NCBI GenBank assembly: GCA_018828825.1
Contig: JAHJUV010000083.1
Location: forward strand, 1-33,153
Reading direction: 5' to 3'
DNA from: Planctomycetota bacterium
GTDB taxonomy: Bacteria > Planctomycetota > Phycisphaerae > Sedimentisphaerales > UBA12454
Length of the DNA: 33,153 nucleotides
Below, one piece after another: positions 6,786 to 15,819 of this stretch (positions are counted from its first letter, which is position 1; every line of letters starts with the position of its first letter). The notes beneath the pieces were generated by a model. It was given only the letters and a program-made list of their open reading frames with translations, ran no database searches and was not told where the DNA came from. Position numbers and translations under genes: made by a program.

Positions 6786-7717
6786 AAAATAAAAATATAG
6801 ACCTTTCCGTAAAACTGGGTTCGCTGAAGCTTATAAATCCGTTAATGACGGCTTCGGGAACGTGCGGCTATGCTGACGAGCTCGACGATTTTATGGATAT
6901 AAACCTGCTCGGCGGTTTCATAACCAAGAGCATTACCCTCAAGTCCCGGCTCGGCAACGATGTACCGCGAATTGTCGAGACAGATTCGGGAATGCTTAAC
7001 GCCATAGGACTTGCCAACATTGGCGTAGAAAAATTCGTACAGGAAAAAATACCTATAATTGAGCGGTATAAAACTCCATTCTTTGTGAATATTGCAGGTG
7101 AGACTATCGATGAATATGTTGCTGTCGCTGAAAAACTCACGCAATGTAAGCGGATAGCAGGTCTTGAGCTGAATATAAGCTGTCCCAATGTCAAAAAAGG
7201 AGGCATAACCTTCGGCACCGACCCTGCCCTTGTTCGGCAAATTACCGGCGAAGTGAAAAAAGTCGTCAAAGACAAGCTGCTGATTGTCAAACTCACGCCG
7301 AACGTAACCGATATCAGCGCCATTGCCCGCGCAGCGGTCGATTGCGGAGCCGATGCCCTGAGCCTGATTAACACCTTTACGGCAATGGTTATCGATATCG
7401 AGACGAAACGGCCTGTTCTGGCCAACCGCACGGGCGGACTTTCGGGCCCTGCGATAAAGCCTATAGCGGTTTATCTCGTAAATAAGGTCTATAACGAAGT
7501 CGCAAAATCGGCCGGTGTTCCCCTTGTCGCGGGCGGCGGTATAAGAACCGCATCCGACGCGATTGAGTTCATAATCGCCGGCGCAACTGCTGTAACAATA
7601 GGTACCGGCAGCTTCGTAAGTCCGGATTGCGCGGTCAAAATTATAGAGGGCATAAAAAAATATTGTCTGCGGCACAGTATAACAGCCGTTGCCGAGCTGA
7701 CAGGCAGCTTGAAATAA
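6776..7717 (+). CDS. pyrD: Dihydroorotate dehydrogenase B, catalytic subunit
   Basis: A 313-residue class 1B dihydroorotate dehydrogenase, the fourth step of pyrimidine synthesis, using FMN and NAD+ through PyrK. Family motifs are present: NPLMTASGTCGY near the start, GLANIGVEKF, the catalytic cysteine in LELNISCPNVKKGG, VKLTPNVTD, LINTFTAM, GGLSGPAIKP, VPLVAGGGI and AGATAVTIGTG. It overlaps pyrK by 10 bases from ATG 6776. ATG at 6782 is also possible, as it would form the common ATGA overlap, but GAGG at 6768-6771 is closer to the first. The pair forms the heterotetrameric enzyme typical of anaerobic or fermentative bacteria. Confidence 0.94.
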   Translation: MGMKNKNIDLSVKLGSLKLINPLMTASGTCGYADELDDFMDINLLGGFITKSITLKSRLGNDVPRIVETDSGMLNAIGLANIGVEKFVQEKIPIIERYKTPFFVNIAGETIDEYVAVAEKLTQCKRIAGLELNISCPNVKKGGITFGTDPALVRQITGEVKKVVKDKLLIVKLTPNVTDISAIARAAVDCGADALSLINTFTAMVIDIETKRPVLANRTGGLSGPAIKPIAVYLVNKVYNEVAKSAGVPLVAGGGIRTASDAIEFIIAGATAVTIGTGSFVSPDCAVKIIEGIKKYCLRHSITAVAELTGSLK

Positions 7718-7764
7718 TTCTATCGGAGAGGTATAATAGCACCCTGATTTAACCGGCGATAAAA

Positions 7765-8073
7765 ATGGATACACTTAAAACACTTTATGAATATTTTCCG
7801 GCATCTGTTTTCACAGGCAGAGCCCTGGTTTTTATAAGCGAGGACTGGCGTGTTGAGCTTACCGAACATCAAAACTCCGACTTTAGCAAAAAAGACACTA
7901 ACTGTCCTGTTATAAGGGTCAAGGTCTTCAAAAAAGCGCTGAACGGCGAATTTGTTCCGGGTCATTATGAGGATTTCCAGATAAGCTCGGTCAGCGAGCT
8001 TGCATCACAAGTTGAGCGGTATATCCAGGCTGCGGTCGGCAAAAATATCAGGGAATATGGCTTAGATGTCTAA
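7765..8073 (+). CDS. Hypothetical protein (102 aa)
   Basis: A small soluble protein with no recognised motif. It has an amphipathic start (TLKTLYEYFPASVF), a central charged strand region and a C-terminal helix (SELASQVERYIQAAVGKNI). No strong ribosome binding site is visible. The last 8 bases overlap the start of the DUF167 gene, so it is very likely translated as part of the same operon. Function not known. Confidence 0.6.
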   Translation: MDTLKTLYEYFPASVFTGRALVFISEDWRVELTEHQNSDFSKKDTNCPVIRVKVFKKALNGEFVPGHYEDFQISSVSELASQVERYIQAAVGKNIREYGLDV

Positions 8074-8371
8074 CGATACCCTGAATATTACCAAAAAGGA
8101 CGACCAATTCTTATTCAATGTCAAGGTCGCCCCCGGCAGCAGTAGAACAGAAATTGCAGGAATTTACAACGGTATGCTGAAGGTCAGGCTTTGTGCCGCC
8201 CCGGAAAAAGGCAAAGCCAACCAGGCCCTTATTAAACTGCTTTCGGGAAAATTAGATGTACCGAAAAAGGAGATAGCAATCACAGCTGGTCTGACTTCAA
8301 AGGTAAAACAGGTATCGGTAAAAAACATAACACAAAAAACAATCGATGCGATTTTGAGCGATAGTAAATGA
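8066..8371 (+). CDS. DUF167 / YggU-family protein (UPF0235)
   Basis: A 101-residue protein with the family signature VKVAPGSSRTEIAGIYNG, LKVRLCAAPEKGKANQALIK and the late KEIAITAGLTSKVKQVSV. The family is widespread and small (about 100 residues), and its biochemical role is not established. Both neighbours overlap it: 8 bases with the gene before, and ATGA with the TPR gene after. The three are therefore probably co-translated. Confidence 0.88.
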   Translation: MSNDTLNITKKDDQFLFNVKVAPGSSRTEIAGIYNGMLKVRLCAAPEKGKANQALIKLLSGKLDVPKKEIAITAGLTSKVKQVSVKNITQKTIDAILSDSK

Positions 8372-10062
8372 AAAGGAAATTAATCTCTTTAATACTGATT
8401 GCAATCTGCCTGGGCGTTTTTGCGCCCATTGGCATCAGCAGAACGGGATATTATCCCAATACAATCGAAGGAGTTCTCAAGCTTGATGACAACGAGATAG
8501 ACATTGCTACAAGTGTTTTATTGGTAAGCAAAAGGTGGGGAAATGGAATAAATATAGACTCCTATCTAAACAGGATTGACGAAATGGCCGAGCAGGTCCG
8601 CAAGACCGTCGGCCCTTCCGCGAGCAATCGCAAGACGACAGAGGCAATTAATTCGCTTTTGTTTAAGAAGCTCGGATTTAAGCCTGTTAATAACGCCGAC
8701 AATCCGGACGACCTTTTTCTCAATACGGTTATCGATAATAAAAGAGGATATTGCCTGAGCCTGTCAATATTATATCTTTCTATCGGCGAAAGACTCGACC
8801 TGCCCCTGTATGGGGTCGTTGTGCCGGGCCATTTCTTTGTTCGCTGTGCTGACAAAAACAGGCCGTTCAATATTGAAACCACCCAACAGGGCCTGAGCCC
8901 GCCCGACAAGCATTATATAAATGAATTCAAAATACCCGACCGCACAGACGGCATTTATCTTCGCAACCTGACGAAAAAAGAGACTATCGGCTGCCTTTTT
9001 AATAACCTGGCGAATGTCTATTATAATAACGACCAGATAGAGATAGCTTTTTATTATCAGCGGCTGGCAGTTGCTCTCAATCCTATGCTGGCCGAGGCCA
9101 GAACTAATCTCGGCAATATTTACCTGAAAAAGGGAATGACCGATTCGGCCATTGAGCAGTATGAAAAAGCGTTGAGAATAAATTCAGCGGACGTAAAAAC
9201 TAACCATAATCTCGCCAATGCGTTCAGAAAAAAAGGCCTTACAGACGCGGCTATCAGATATTATAACATAGCGATTGAGCTTGACCCTAATTATGTCGAA
9301 ATCTACAAAGGTCTTGCCGAGGCGTATCATTCGAAAGGTCTTGATACAAAAGCGATAGCGGTACTGAGAAACGCAATCGATGTGAATTCCCGTGATCCTG
9401 AAATCTATACAACTCTCGCCGGAATTTATCACGACCTTGGACAGCTTGACTCGGCCATTTCAAATTACGGCATTGCGCTTAGTTTTGAAAACGATTCTGT
9501 CGAGGCCGCCTGCGGTCTGGGCTACGTCTATTTTCAGAAAGAGCGGTGTTATGATGCGATTGAGCATTTTCGAACGGCAGTTTATTACAACCCGCTTCAT
9601 GCGAGGTCGCATTTAGGCCTCGGCCTTGTTTATAACAAGCTCGGCTGGCCGGAGGACGAAATCCAGGCCTACGAAAACGCCATAAAAGCCGACCCTGATA
9701 TGGTTGCTGCCTATCAGAATCTCGCCGGCGCTTATATGGGCCGAAAAGATTACGCTCTTGCCATCGAAAATTACAAATCCGCAATAAAACTGAGTCCGCA
9801 GGATACTGATATTTATTTCAATATGGGCGTTGCGTATTCGGAGCTCAAGCAATATGATGATGCGAAGCGATGCTATTTGAAAACTATAGAGCTTCGCTGG
9901 AACTTCCCCGCTGCGCATAACAACCTGGCAATCACCTTATACACGCTCGGCCGGTACCAGCAGTCTCTCAACCATGCTAAAATCGCTCAGCAGCAGGGTT
10001 TTGAAGTTTCCGAGGATTTATTAAATCAGTTAAATAAAATTGTGAAGGAAAACAAACTGTAA
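8368..10062 (+). CDS. Transglutaminase-like domain plus TPR array, exported
   Basis: A 564-residue protein. Residues 1-24 form a signal peptide or membrane anchor (KRKLISLILIAICLGVFAPIG). Residues about 60-190 resemble the SirB1/Transglut_core2 domain, with the cysteine in NKRGYCLSLSILYLSIGERL and the histidine in VVVPGHFFVRC; a third catalytic acid may be in PFNIETT. From about 210 to the end there are roughly ten TPR units of the form ..NLGNIYLKKGMTDSAIEQYEKAL... The pairing of this domain with TPRs is common in uncharacterised bacterial proteins. The protease- or transferase-like activity is inferred from the Cys/His pair only. It starts at ATGA with the preceding gene. Confidence 0.85.
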   Translation: MKRKLISLILIAICLGVFAPIGISRTGYYPNTIEGVLKLDDNEIDIATSVLLVSKRWGNGINIDSYLNRIDEMAEQVRKTVGPSASNRKTTEAINSLLFKKLGFKPVNNADNPDDLFLNTVIDNKRGYCLSLSILYLSIGERLDLPLYGVVVPGHFFVRCADKNRPFNIETTQQGLSPPDKHYINEFKIPDRTDGIYLRNLTKKETIGCLFNNLANVYYNNDQIEIAFYYQRLAVALNPMLAEARTNLGNIYLKKGMTDSAIEQYEKALRINSADVKTNHNLANAFRKKGLTDAAIRYYNIAIELDPNYVEIYKGLAEAYHSKGLDTKAIAVLRNAIDVNSRDPEIYTTLAGIYHDLGQLDSAISNYGIALSFENDSVEAACGLGYVYFQKERCYDAIEHFRTAVYYNPLHARSHLGLGLVYNKLGWPEDEIQAYENAIKADPDMVAAYQNLAGAYMGRKDYALAIENYKSAIKLSPQDTDIYFNMGVAYSELKQYDDAKRCYLKTIELRWNFPAAHNNLAITLYTLGRYQQSLNHAKIAQQQGFEVSEDLLNQLNKIVKENKL

Positions 10063-10084
10063 CATTTGCATGGAGGGAACTAAA

Positions 10085-10906
10085 ATGACTGAAAAAACCA
10101 AAAAAAGTAATGCGTCAAATGTTCTGTTCGCCCTGATTATAATCGTATTTCTCGCGGTAGTCATCGGCCTGGTCGCTATCGACGGCGTTCTCAAAACTGC
10201 GATTCAGACAGCGATAAAAAAACAGCTTAATGTCGGCACATCGGTATCGAAGGTGAGTCTTAACCTCGTTTCAGGTTCCGTGCAGATTTCCAATCTGAAG
10301 ATAAACAACCCGTCGGGCTACCAGTACGAAAACGTTCTCGAAACAAAATCAATTGTAGTAAAGACCAGCATAGGTTCGCTGCTGAGCAACCCGATAGAAA
10401 TCGAACAAATTACGGTTGACGGAATGACGGTGGTAATCGAGCAGAAAGGCCTTTCGAGCAACCTTAACGATATACTCAAAGGTATGCCCAAAAAATCCAG
10501 GGCTGAGCCGGCACAAACCGGACAAAACGCAAAAAGCGTCCATATTTCTTCCGTCGATATAAACGATATCAGTGCAACCGCCAAACTTCTGCCCATTCCG
10601 GGCAAACTTGACGCAGTTGAACTGAAAATACAGAAGCTGCACCTTTCCGATATAGGCGGCAAAAACAGCACCCTTGCCGAAGTTGTCAGCAGGATATTTT
10701 CGGAAATCGCAAACGCAATCGCCGCCCAGGGCGTCAGTACTTTCCCTGCCGATTTGCTCGGCCCTATTCAGAAGAATGTTACCAAAGCGATTGAAGACCT
10801 TGCCGGGGCAAGTGAACAGATTTTGAAGACTGGTGAGGATGCCGAGAAAAAAATCAAGGAGGCTGAAGGCCAGCTCAAGGGATTGTTCAAACAAAAGAAA
10901 GACTAA
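10085..10906 (+). CDS. AsmA-like membrane-anchored protein
   Basis: A 273-residue protein with one N-terminal membrane segment (NVLFALIIIVFLAVVIGLVAI), then a periplasmic domain with the pattern of AsmA/DUF748-type proteins: ..LNVGTSVSKVSLNLVSGSVQISNLKINNPSGY.. and ..IEIEQITVDGMTVVIEQ... The last 40 residues are a charged helix (EQILKTGEDAEKKIKEAEGQ). GGAGGG at 10072-10077, 7 bases before ATG 10085, fixes the start; the upstream in-frame ATG at 10070 overlaps that site. AsmA-like proteins act in the envelope, several of them in lipid transport, which would suit the downstream LPS genes. The substrate is not known. Confidence 0.75.
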   Translation: MTEKTKKSNASNVLFALIIIVFLAVVIGLVAIDGVLKTAIQTAIKKQLNVGTSVSKVSLNLVSGSVQISNLKINNPSGYQYENVLETKSIVVKTSIGSLLSNPIEIEQITVDGMTVVIEQKGLSSNLNDILKGMPKKSRAEPAQTGQNAKSVHISSVDINDISATAKLLPIPGKLDAVELKIQKLHLSDIGGKNSTLAEVVSRIFSEIANAIAAQGVSTFPADLLGPIQKNVTKAIEDLAGASEQILKTGEDAEKKIKEAEGQLKGLFKQKKD

Positions 10907-10924
10907 ATCTCACTGCGTACCGGA

Positions 10925-11992
10925 TTGAATAACACACAGTCAATAAAAGGCAAAAAAGTATTTATCGCGATGAGCGGTGGGGTTGACAGTTCTACCGCCG
11001 CGGCGATACTTCTTGAGGCAGGATGCGACTGCACCGGCGTTTTTATGATAGTTCACGACCACGCCGCCCAGCACTGCGACGATGCCCGTAATATCGCCGA
11101 GCACCTCGGCATAAAATTCGAAGCCCTGGATTTAAGAGAGTATTTCAATACGGTGCTCGATTATTTCTGCAGCGAATACAAACAGGCCCGGACTCCTAAC
11201 CCCTGTGTATTTTGCAACCGCAATATCAAGTTCGGCAGGCTTTTCGATTATGCCAGGAGTAAAGGCGCCGATTTTTTCGCCACGGGTCACTATATCGCCG
11301 TTCGCAAAGACGATACCGGCCCTGCCCTTTATGCCGCACCGAACACCGCAAAGGATCAGTCTTACGCCCTTGCGATGATTGAACGCGATGTCCTGCCTTA
11401 TATTCTTTTTCCGCTCGGCGATTTTGACAAAAGTCATACCCGCCAAATAGCAAAAAAACTCGGCTTGTCAGTAAGTGATAAAGCAGATTCGCAGGAAATA
11501 TGCTTTATTCCGGACAATAACTATGCCGGCAAACTCGAAGAGCTTTGTCCTGGTGTTTCCAGAGAGGGAAATATCATCGACAGCAGCGGTAAAGTCCTCG
11601 GCACACATAACGGCGTCCATCATTTCACAATCGGCCAGCGACGAGGCGCAAGAGTCGCGATGGGCCTGCCCTGGTATGTAACAAAGCTCGACAGTACCAC
11701 TAATACAGTAACCCTCGGCCCGGCAGAAGAGATTATCCACAAAACCCTTCTGGCATCTAATCCGAATTGGCTCATAGATAAACCCTCCCAATCGTTTGCT
11801 GCGAAAATCAAAATCAGATATAATCACAAGCCGGTAAATGGAACAGTTTATCCGCAGCAGGATTCGGTTAAAGTTGTATTTGACCAGCCCCTGGGTGCGA
11901 TAACACCGGGCCAGGCAGCAGTTTTTTATCTCGAATCGCCGGCCGGCCTTAAAATGGCAGGCGGCGCATGGATTGACGAGGCTATGGATTAA
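10925..11992 (+). CDS. mnmA: tRNA-specific 2-thiouridylase
   Basis: A 355-residue enzyme that thiolates U34 of tRNAs for Lys, Glu and Gln. The ATP pyrophosphatase loop AMSGGVDSSTAA is near residue 15. The two catalytic cysteines sit in TPNPCVFCNRNIKFG and DSQEICFIPDNNY. GHYIAVR, KDQSYALAMI, FTIGQRRGARVA and the C-terminal beta-barrel with VVFDQPLGAITPGQAAVFY are all characteristic. It starts at a TTG with only weak upstream complementarity. No other start fits the conserved N-terminus better. Its stop overlaps the next gene's ATG (TAATG). Confidence 0.95.
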   Translation: MNNTQSIKGKKVFIAMSGGVDSSTAAAILLEAGCDCTGVFMIVHDHAAQHCDDARNIAEHLGIKFEALDLREYFNTVLDYFCSEYKQARTPNPCVFCNRNIKFGRLFDYARSKGADFFATGHYIAVRKDDTGPALYAAPNTAKDQSYALAMIERDVLPYILFPLGDFDKSHTRQIAKKLGLSVSDKADSQEICFIPDNNYAGKLEELCPGVSREGNIIDSSGKVLGTHNGVHHFTIGQRRGARVAMGLPWYVTKLDSTTNTVTLGPAEEIIHKTLLASNPNWLIDKPSQSFAAKIKIRYNHKPVNGTVYPQQDSVKVVFDQPLGAITPGQAAVFYLESPAGLKMAGGAWIDEAMD

Positions 11993-13059
11993 TGAACAAA
12001 GAAAAAGATATCCTGAAAATGTTATCGTCCGCCGAGGCGCACGCGGGCAAACTTTCGAACCATGCCCTGATAATTCAGCCCGGCGCGATAGGCGATTGCG
12101 TGCTAATGCTGCCGCTGGCTGAATTTATCAAAAAGGCCTTCAAAATCGGCACCGTAACAATGCTCGGCAGAAGCCATTATATGGAATACTTTCCCGCCCG
12201 AAGCGGCATCGACAGTATAAAAGACCTCGACTCTATCGATTTGCACAGACTTTTCGTCAGCCATAAGGATTTTGAGCTTGCCGACAGCGATTCACTTATA
12301 ACCGCTTTTGCAGGCTATAAGCATGTTTTTACATTTCTCGGACAACCCGGCGACGACTTCGAAAAAAATCTTATTTTCACCGCAAACTGCAGCAACTCGG
12401 TCGAGGTTACCACCCTTGCGTTGAAGCCCCCCGCCAATTATAAACACCATATAATAAAATTCTACTTCGATTCAATTTCCGCAGCCTGTCCCGATTACAA
12501 ATACCGCAAGCCATCGGCCCGCTATCATACCAAGAAATATCTCAAGACCCTTAAGTCCGACATTTTACAAGGCCGGAAGATTCTTAATACATTCGACATA
12601 AAGAAAAACCAAAAGCCGGCGATTATCCACCCCGGCAGCGGCGGTGTCAAAAAATGCTGGCATATCGATAATTTTTATTCATTAGCTGATGAACTGCTTG
12701 AAGCCGGCGAGAGTGTAATTTTCCTGCTCGGCCCGGCCGAACAGGAGCGTTTCAGTAAAAAGACTATCGATAGATTGTCCGCACTGGCACCGGTGATAAT
12801 TGAAAACTCGCTTACTCAGACTTTCCAGATACTCTGCTGCGCCGGCTGTTTCATCGGCAACGATAACGGAATTGCCCATATCGCCTCGGCGTCCGGCGTT
12901 GCCACGATTGTTTGTTTCGGGCAGACAAACCCCGATGTTTATTGTCCCGCAGGCCCAAAGGTAAAAACTTTCAAATTTGACGAATCTGATTTCATAAAGC
13001 CCTCGCCTGAAGCGGTAAGCCGGTTAAGCAAGGCCGCCCTTAAATTCTTAAGTTCTTGA
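11992..13059 (+). CDS. Glycosyltransferase family 9 (heptosyltransferase-like)
   Basis: A 355-residue GT9-type protein. The N-terminal motif LIIQPGAIGDCVLMLPLAEF and the C-terminal donor-site motifs PAIIHPGSGGVKKCWHIDNF, VIFLLGPAE and CFIGNDNGIAHIASASGVATIVCFGQTNP match ADP-heptose:LPS heptosyltransferases. These enzymes extend the LPS inner core on the cytoplasmic face of the inner membrane. The acceptor cannot be told from sequence. The start overlaps the mnmA stop by one base, so the gene is translationally coupled to an unrelated tRNA enzyme. The LPS genes that follow have their own promoter, which overlaps this gene's stop codon. Confidence 0.87.
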   Translation: MNKEKDILKMLSSAEAHAGKLSNHALIIQPGAIGDCVLMLPLAEFIKKAFKIGTVTMLGRSHYMEYFPARSGIDSIKDLDSIDLHRLFVSHKDFELADSDSLITAFAGYKHVFTFLGQPGDDFEKNLIFTANCSNSVEVTTLALKPPANYKHHIIKFYFDSISAACPDYKYRKPSARYHTKKYLKTLKSDILQGRKILNTFDIKKNQKPAIIHPGSGGVKKCWHIDNFYSLADELLEAGESVIFLLGPAEQERFSKKTIDRLSALAPVIIENSLTQTFQILCCAGCFIGNDNGIAHIASASGVATIVCFGQTNPDVYCPAGPKVKTFKFDESDFIKPSPEAVSRLSKAALKFLSS

Positions 13060-13083
13060 CCTGCAATATCTAAGCGTTATAAT
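13056..13083 (+). promoter_or_regulatory. Promoter for the lpxD-lpxI-kinase genes
   Basis: TTGACC (13056-13061), 16-base spacer, perfect TATAAT (13078-13083). The -35 box overlaps the TGA of the glycosyltransferase. Predicted start near 13090, 26 bases before lpxD. Confidence 0.65.
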
Positions 13084-13115
13084 AACTCGTTTAAGTCGAA
13101 AAAACAGGACAATAA

Positions 13116-14132
13116 ATGCCGACAAAAACATTAGAACAACTGGCCCAGTTCGTCAGCGGCAAAGTCAGGGGCGATGCGGAGATAAAAATTTCTTCCGTCG
13201 CGACCCTTGAAAACGCCGGCCCTTCGGACATAAGTTTCCTGGCGAACCAGAAATATGCAAAGGTCCTTGAGACTACAAAAGCCGCTGCGGTAATCGTCGG
13301 CAAAGACGTCGATTGCCCCGCCTCGCTGCTTATTGTCGAAGACCCCTATTACGCTTTTATGCAAATCGTGGTTCTTCTTTATGGCCACAGGCAGCATAAA
13401 AAGACCGGTCTTTCGAAAAAGGCCTCCATTTCCGAAACCGCCCATATCGGCGATGGCTGCCAGGTCTATGATTTTGCCACTGTCAGCGACAATGCCGTTA
13501 TCGGTAAAAATACCGTTATATATCCCGGCGTTTTTGTCGGTCCAGATGTGAAAATCGGCGACAATTGTATTTTATATCCCAACGCGACGATTTACGACGG
13601 CTGCATACTCGGCAATGATGTAATAATAAATTCCAATACAACAATCGGCAAAGACGGCTACGGCTATGCGACGCACAAAGGCAAACATCACAAAATTCCC
13701 CAGATAGGAAAAGTAATAATAGAAGACGACGTGGAAATCGGCTGCAATTGCGGTATTCAAAGAGGTACCCTTGAAGATACGGTTATCGGCAAGGGCTGCA
13801 AGTTTGGCGACCTTATCAGTATCGGCCACGGCGCAAAGATTGGCCCGTATTGTCTGTTTGTCGGCCAGATTGGCGTGGCGGGCTCTACGAAAATCGGTCA
13901 TCACTGTGTCATCGCAGGCCAGGTCGGCATTGTCGGACACATAAAAATCGGCAACTGCGTTAAGATTGCCGCCCAGGCAGGCGTAATAAACGATATTCCG
14001 GACGGCCAGGCCGTCGCCGGCACACCCGCAATCAGTGCGTTAAGTGCAAAACGCGCATATAGTATAATCGAGGACCTGCCGGAAATTAAAAAGGCAATCG
14101 GTCGCCTTGAAAAATCCTCCAATAATGAGTGA
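13116..14132 (+). CDS. lpxD: UDP-3-O-(3-hydroxyacyl)glucosamine N-acyltransferase
   Basis: A 338-residue enzyme for the third step of lipid A synthesis. The N-terminal uridine-binding domain includes KISSVATLENAGPSDISFLANQKY. It is followed by a left-handed beta helix made of hexapeptide repeats (IGDGCQ, IGKNTV, IGDNCI and so on, residues about 105-300). The catalytic histidine is expected in LISIGHGAKIG, equivalent to the AHN/AHG region of known LpxD. The C-terminus is a short helix. Length is normal. With LpxI next to it, this indicates a genuine lipid A outer membrane, as established for other planctomycetes. Confidence 0.95.
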   Translation: MPTKTLEQLAQFVSGKVRGDAEIKISSVATLENAGPSDISFLANQKYAKVLETTKAAAVIVGKDVDCPASLLIVEDPYYAFMQIVVLLYGHRQHKKTGLSKKASISETAHIGDGCQVYDFATVSDNAVIGKNTVIYPGVFVGPDVKIGDNCILYPNATIYDGCILGNDVIINSNTTIGKDGYGYATHKGKHHKIPQIGKVIIEDDVEIGCNCGIQRGTLEDTVIGKGCKFGDLISIGHGAKIGPYCLFVGQIGVAGSTKIGHHCVIAGQVGIVGHIKIGNCVKIAAQAGVINDIPDGQAVAGTPAISALSAKRAYSIIEDLPEIKKAIGRLEKSSNNE

Positions 14133-14961
14133 TAAAAAGACAATTGGTCTGATAGCAGGCGGCGGAATGCTGCCGTTCCTGGTCGCTCGCGGCGCAAAAC
14201 AGGCGGGCCTGCGGGTTATATGTGTCGGGCTTGGAGATAATCCCGAACCGGGCCTTGCAGATGAAGTTGATGATTATACCCAGGTGCCGCTTGCCCGGCC
14301 GAGCGTATGGATTAGAAAGTTAAAAAAACAAGGCGTAACCGATGCCATTATGGTCGGCAAGGTTCATAAGGAAAAACTTTTTACGCCGAGGCGTATATTA
14401 AAGTATCTGCCGGACTGGCGGGCATTGAAAATCTATTACTGGCGGCTGAGAAAAAAAAATAAGGTTGACCAGACTATCTTACAGGCAATCGCCGACGAAC
14501 TTGCAAGCGGAGGTATTATTTTGCAGGACTCAACAAAATACTGCAGCGAACATCTTGCCGATGAGGGCCTTTTGACGGCTGTTCAGCCCGACCAGGGAAT
14601 TCGCGACGATATAGAATTCGGCTGGGACATTGTCAGGAAAATCGCCGAGCTCGGCATAGGACAAGCAATTACCGTTAAGGAAAAAACCGTAATATCTGTC
14701 GAAGCGGTCGAAGGCACTGGCAAAATGATTATCCGTACCAGCCAAACCTGCAAAAAAGGCGGCTGGACGTTGCTGAAGGCCGCCAAACCCGGCCAGGACA
14801 ATCGTTTCGATGTCCCCTGCGTTGGTCCGGACACAATAAAAACCCTGGCTGAAAACGGCGGAGTTTGTCTTGTCGTAGAGGCACAAAAAACCATCATTCT
14901 CGACAAGCCTAAAACCATAGAACTTGCCAATAAACTGGGCGTTGCTGTCCTCGGCTATTAA
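14125..14961 (+). CDS. lpxI: UDP-2,3-diacylglucosamine diphosphatase, LpxI type
   Basis: A 278-residue protein of the LpxI (DUF1009) family, which hydrolyses UDP-2,3-diacylglucosamine to lipid X in organisms that lack LpxH. Typical features are the start TIGLIAGGGMLPFLVARGAK, the central ILQDSTKYCSEHLADEG, and the C-terminal VSVEAVEGTGKMI, VPCVGPDTIKTLAENGG and VVEAQKTIILDK. I take ATG 14125 as the start: it overlaps the lpxD stop by 8 bases and places the conserved IGLIAGGG near the N-terminus. An upstream TTG at 14107 is the alternative. Confidence 0.93.
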   Translation: MSDKKTIGLIAGGGMLPFLVARGAKQAGLRVICVGLGDNPEPGLADEVDDYTQVPLARPSVWIRKLKKQGVTDAIMVGKVHKEKLFTPRRILKYLPDWRALKIYYWRLRKKNKVDQTILQAIADELASGGIILQDSTKYCSEHLADEGLLTAVQPDQGIRDDIEFGWDIVRKIAELGIGQAITVKEKTVISVEAVEGTGKMIIRTSQTCKKGGWTLLKAAKPGQDNRFDVPCVGPDTIKTLAENGGVCLVVEAQKTIILDKPKTIELANKLGVAVLGY

Positions 14962-14972
14962 AAGATACTGAT

Positions 14973-15752
14973 ATGAGCTACCGCACAGTCAAATTGTCGG
15001 GCTGGAATATAAAACTTTCCGAAGATTTCCCATCGGGTTTTGAATCTGTAATTGCCTCCAGTGTGAGTCTGCCTGACGGCCAGAGGGCGGCGTTCGAGAA
15101 ATTGGCATCTTCCCGATTTGCCCGCGTTTTGAAATGCAATGTCTTATTTAGAGCAAAGGTGTACAGCCTGATTATCAAACAGTATTTTAATCGAAACTTG
15201 CTCGATATTTTTAAAGCCTTAATTTGTCTTTCCCGTGCCGAAAAAGCCTTTAACGCCGGCCAAATGCTGATTCAAAACGGCTTTCTTGTGCCCCCTGTCG
15301 TTGCCTGCGGCAAAAAAATTCTTATTACATCAGAAATAAAGAATAGCACACCTCTGTATCAATTGCTCAGCAAAGTTTCAGATAATGAAAAACAGACACT
15401 TATAGAACAATTCGGCCAGAGTATCGGCCTGATGCACAATCAGGGAATCTTCCACGGCGATTTGAGGCTCGGAAACATTCTGGTCAAAAAAAATGACAGC
15501 GGCTTTAATTTTATTTTTCTCGACAACGAAAGAACTAAAAAATTCAAAAAACTGCCGATGAGGTTAAGGATAAAAAATCTCGTCCAGATAAATATGAATC
15601 AGGATGAATTAACCCAAGATGGCGTTAGAGCCTTTTTTGATGCTTATCTCGCCCAGCAGCAAATTCCAATCGACAGAGACAAACTCGCCAAAAAGGTGAT
15701 TTCAAAAACCGCAAAACGCCTCGCCGCTAAAGGGATAATCAACCACGAATAA
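14973..15752 (+). CDS. LPS kinase, WaaP/Kdo-kinase family
   Basis: A 259-residue protein-kinase-fold enzyme. The catalytic loop is GIFHGDLRLGNILV (HGD in place of HRD) and the metal-binding aspartate is in FIFLDNERTKKF. The N-lobe shows ..KVYSLIIKQYFNR.. with a likely ATP-contacting lysine, then CLSRAEKAFNAGQMLIQNGF. The family phosphorylates heptose or Kdo in the LPS inner core, which suits its place behind lpxI. The last codons (..INHE, stop) are made by a dispersed repeat beginning at 15741, so the native C-terminus may have been altered. Confidence 0.85.
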   Translation: MSYRTVKLSGWNIKLSEDFPSGFESVIASSVSLPDGQRAAFEKLASSRFARVLKCNVLFRAKVYSLIIKQYFNRNLLDIFKALICLSRAEKAFNAGQMLIQNGFLVPPVVACGKKILITSEIKNSTPLYQLLSKVSDNEKQTLIEQFGQSIGLMHNQGIFHGDLRLGNILVKKNDSGFNFIFLDNERTKKFKKLPMRLRIKNLVQINMNQDELTQDGVRAFFDAYLAQQQIPIDRDKLAKKVISKTAKRLAAKGIINHE

Positions 15753-15768
15753 ACACAAATCGACACGA
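15741..15768 (+). repeat. Dispersed repeat R1 (CCACGAAT..ACAC type), left copy
   Basis: AACCACGAATAAACACAAAT followed by CGACACGA. It is a near-inverted match to 16492-16512. It supplies the last codons and TAA stop of the upstream kinase gene and forms one border of the HEPN-like gene segment. Confidence 0.65.
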
Positions 15769-15819
15769 TTTTTTTAAACAATTGTTAAATGTATATTCTT
15801 TGTTCTACTCCAGAGACTT

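Noticed and set aside
6842..7774. 310-codon minus-strand frame opposite pyrD
   Set aside because: It lies antisense to a well-conserved enzyme and shows no family motif.
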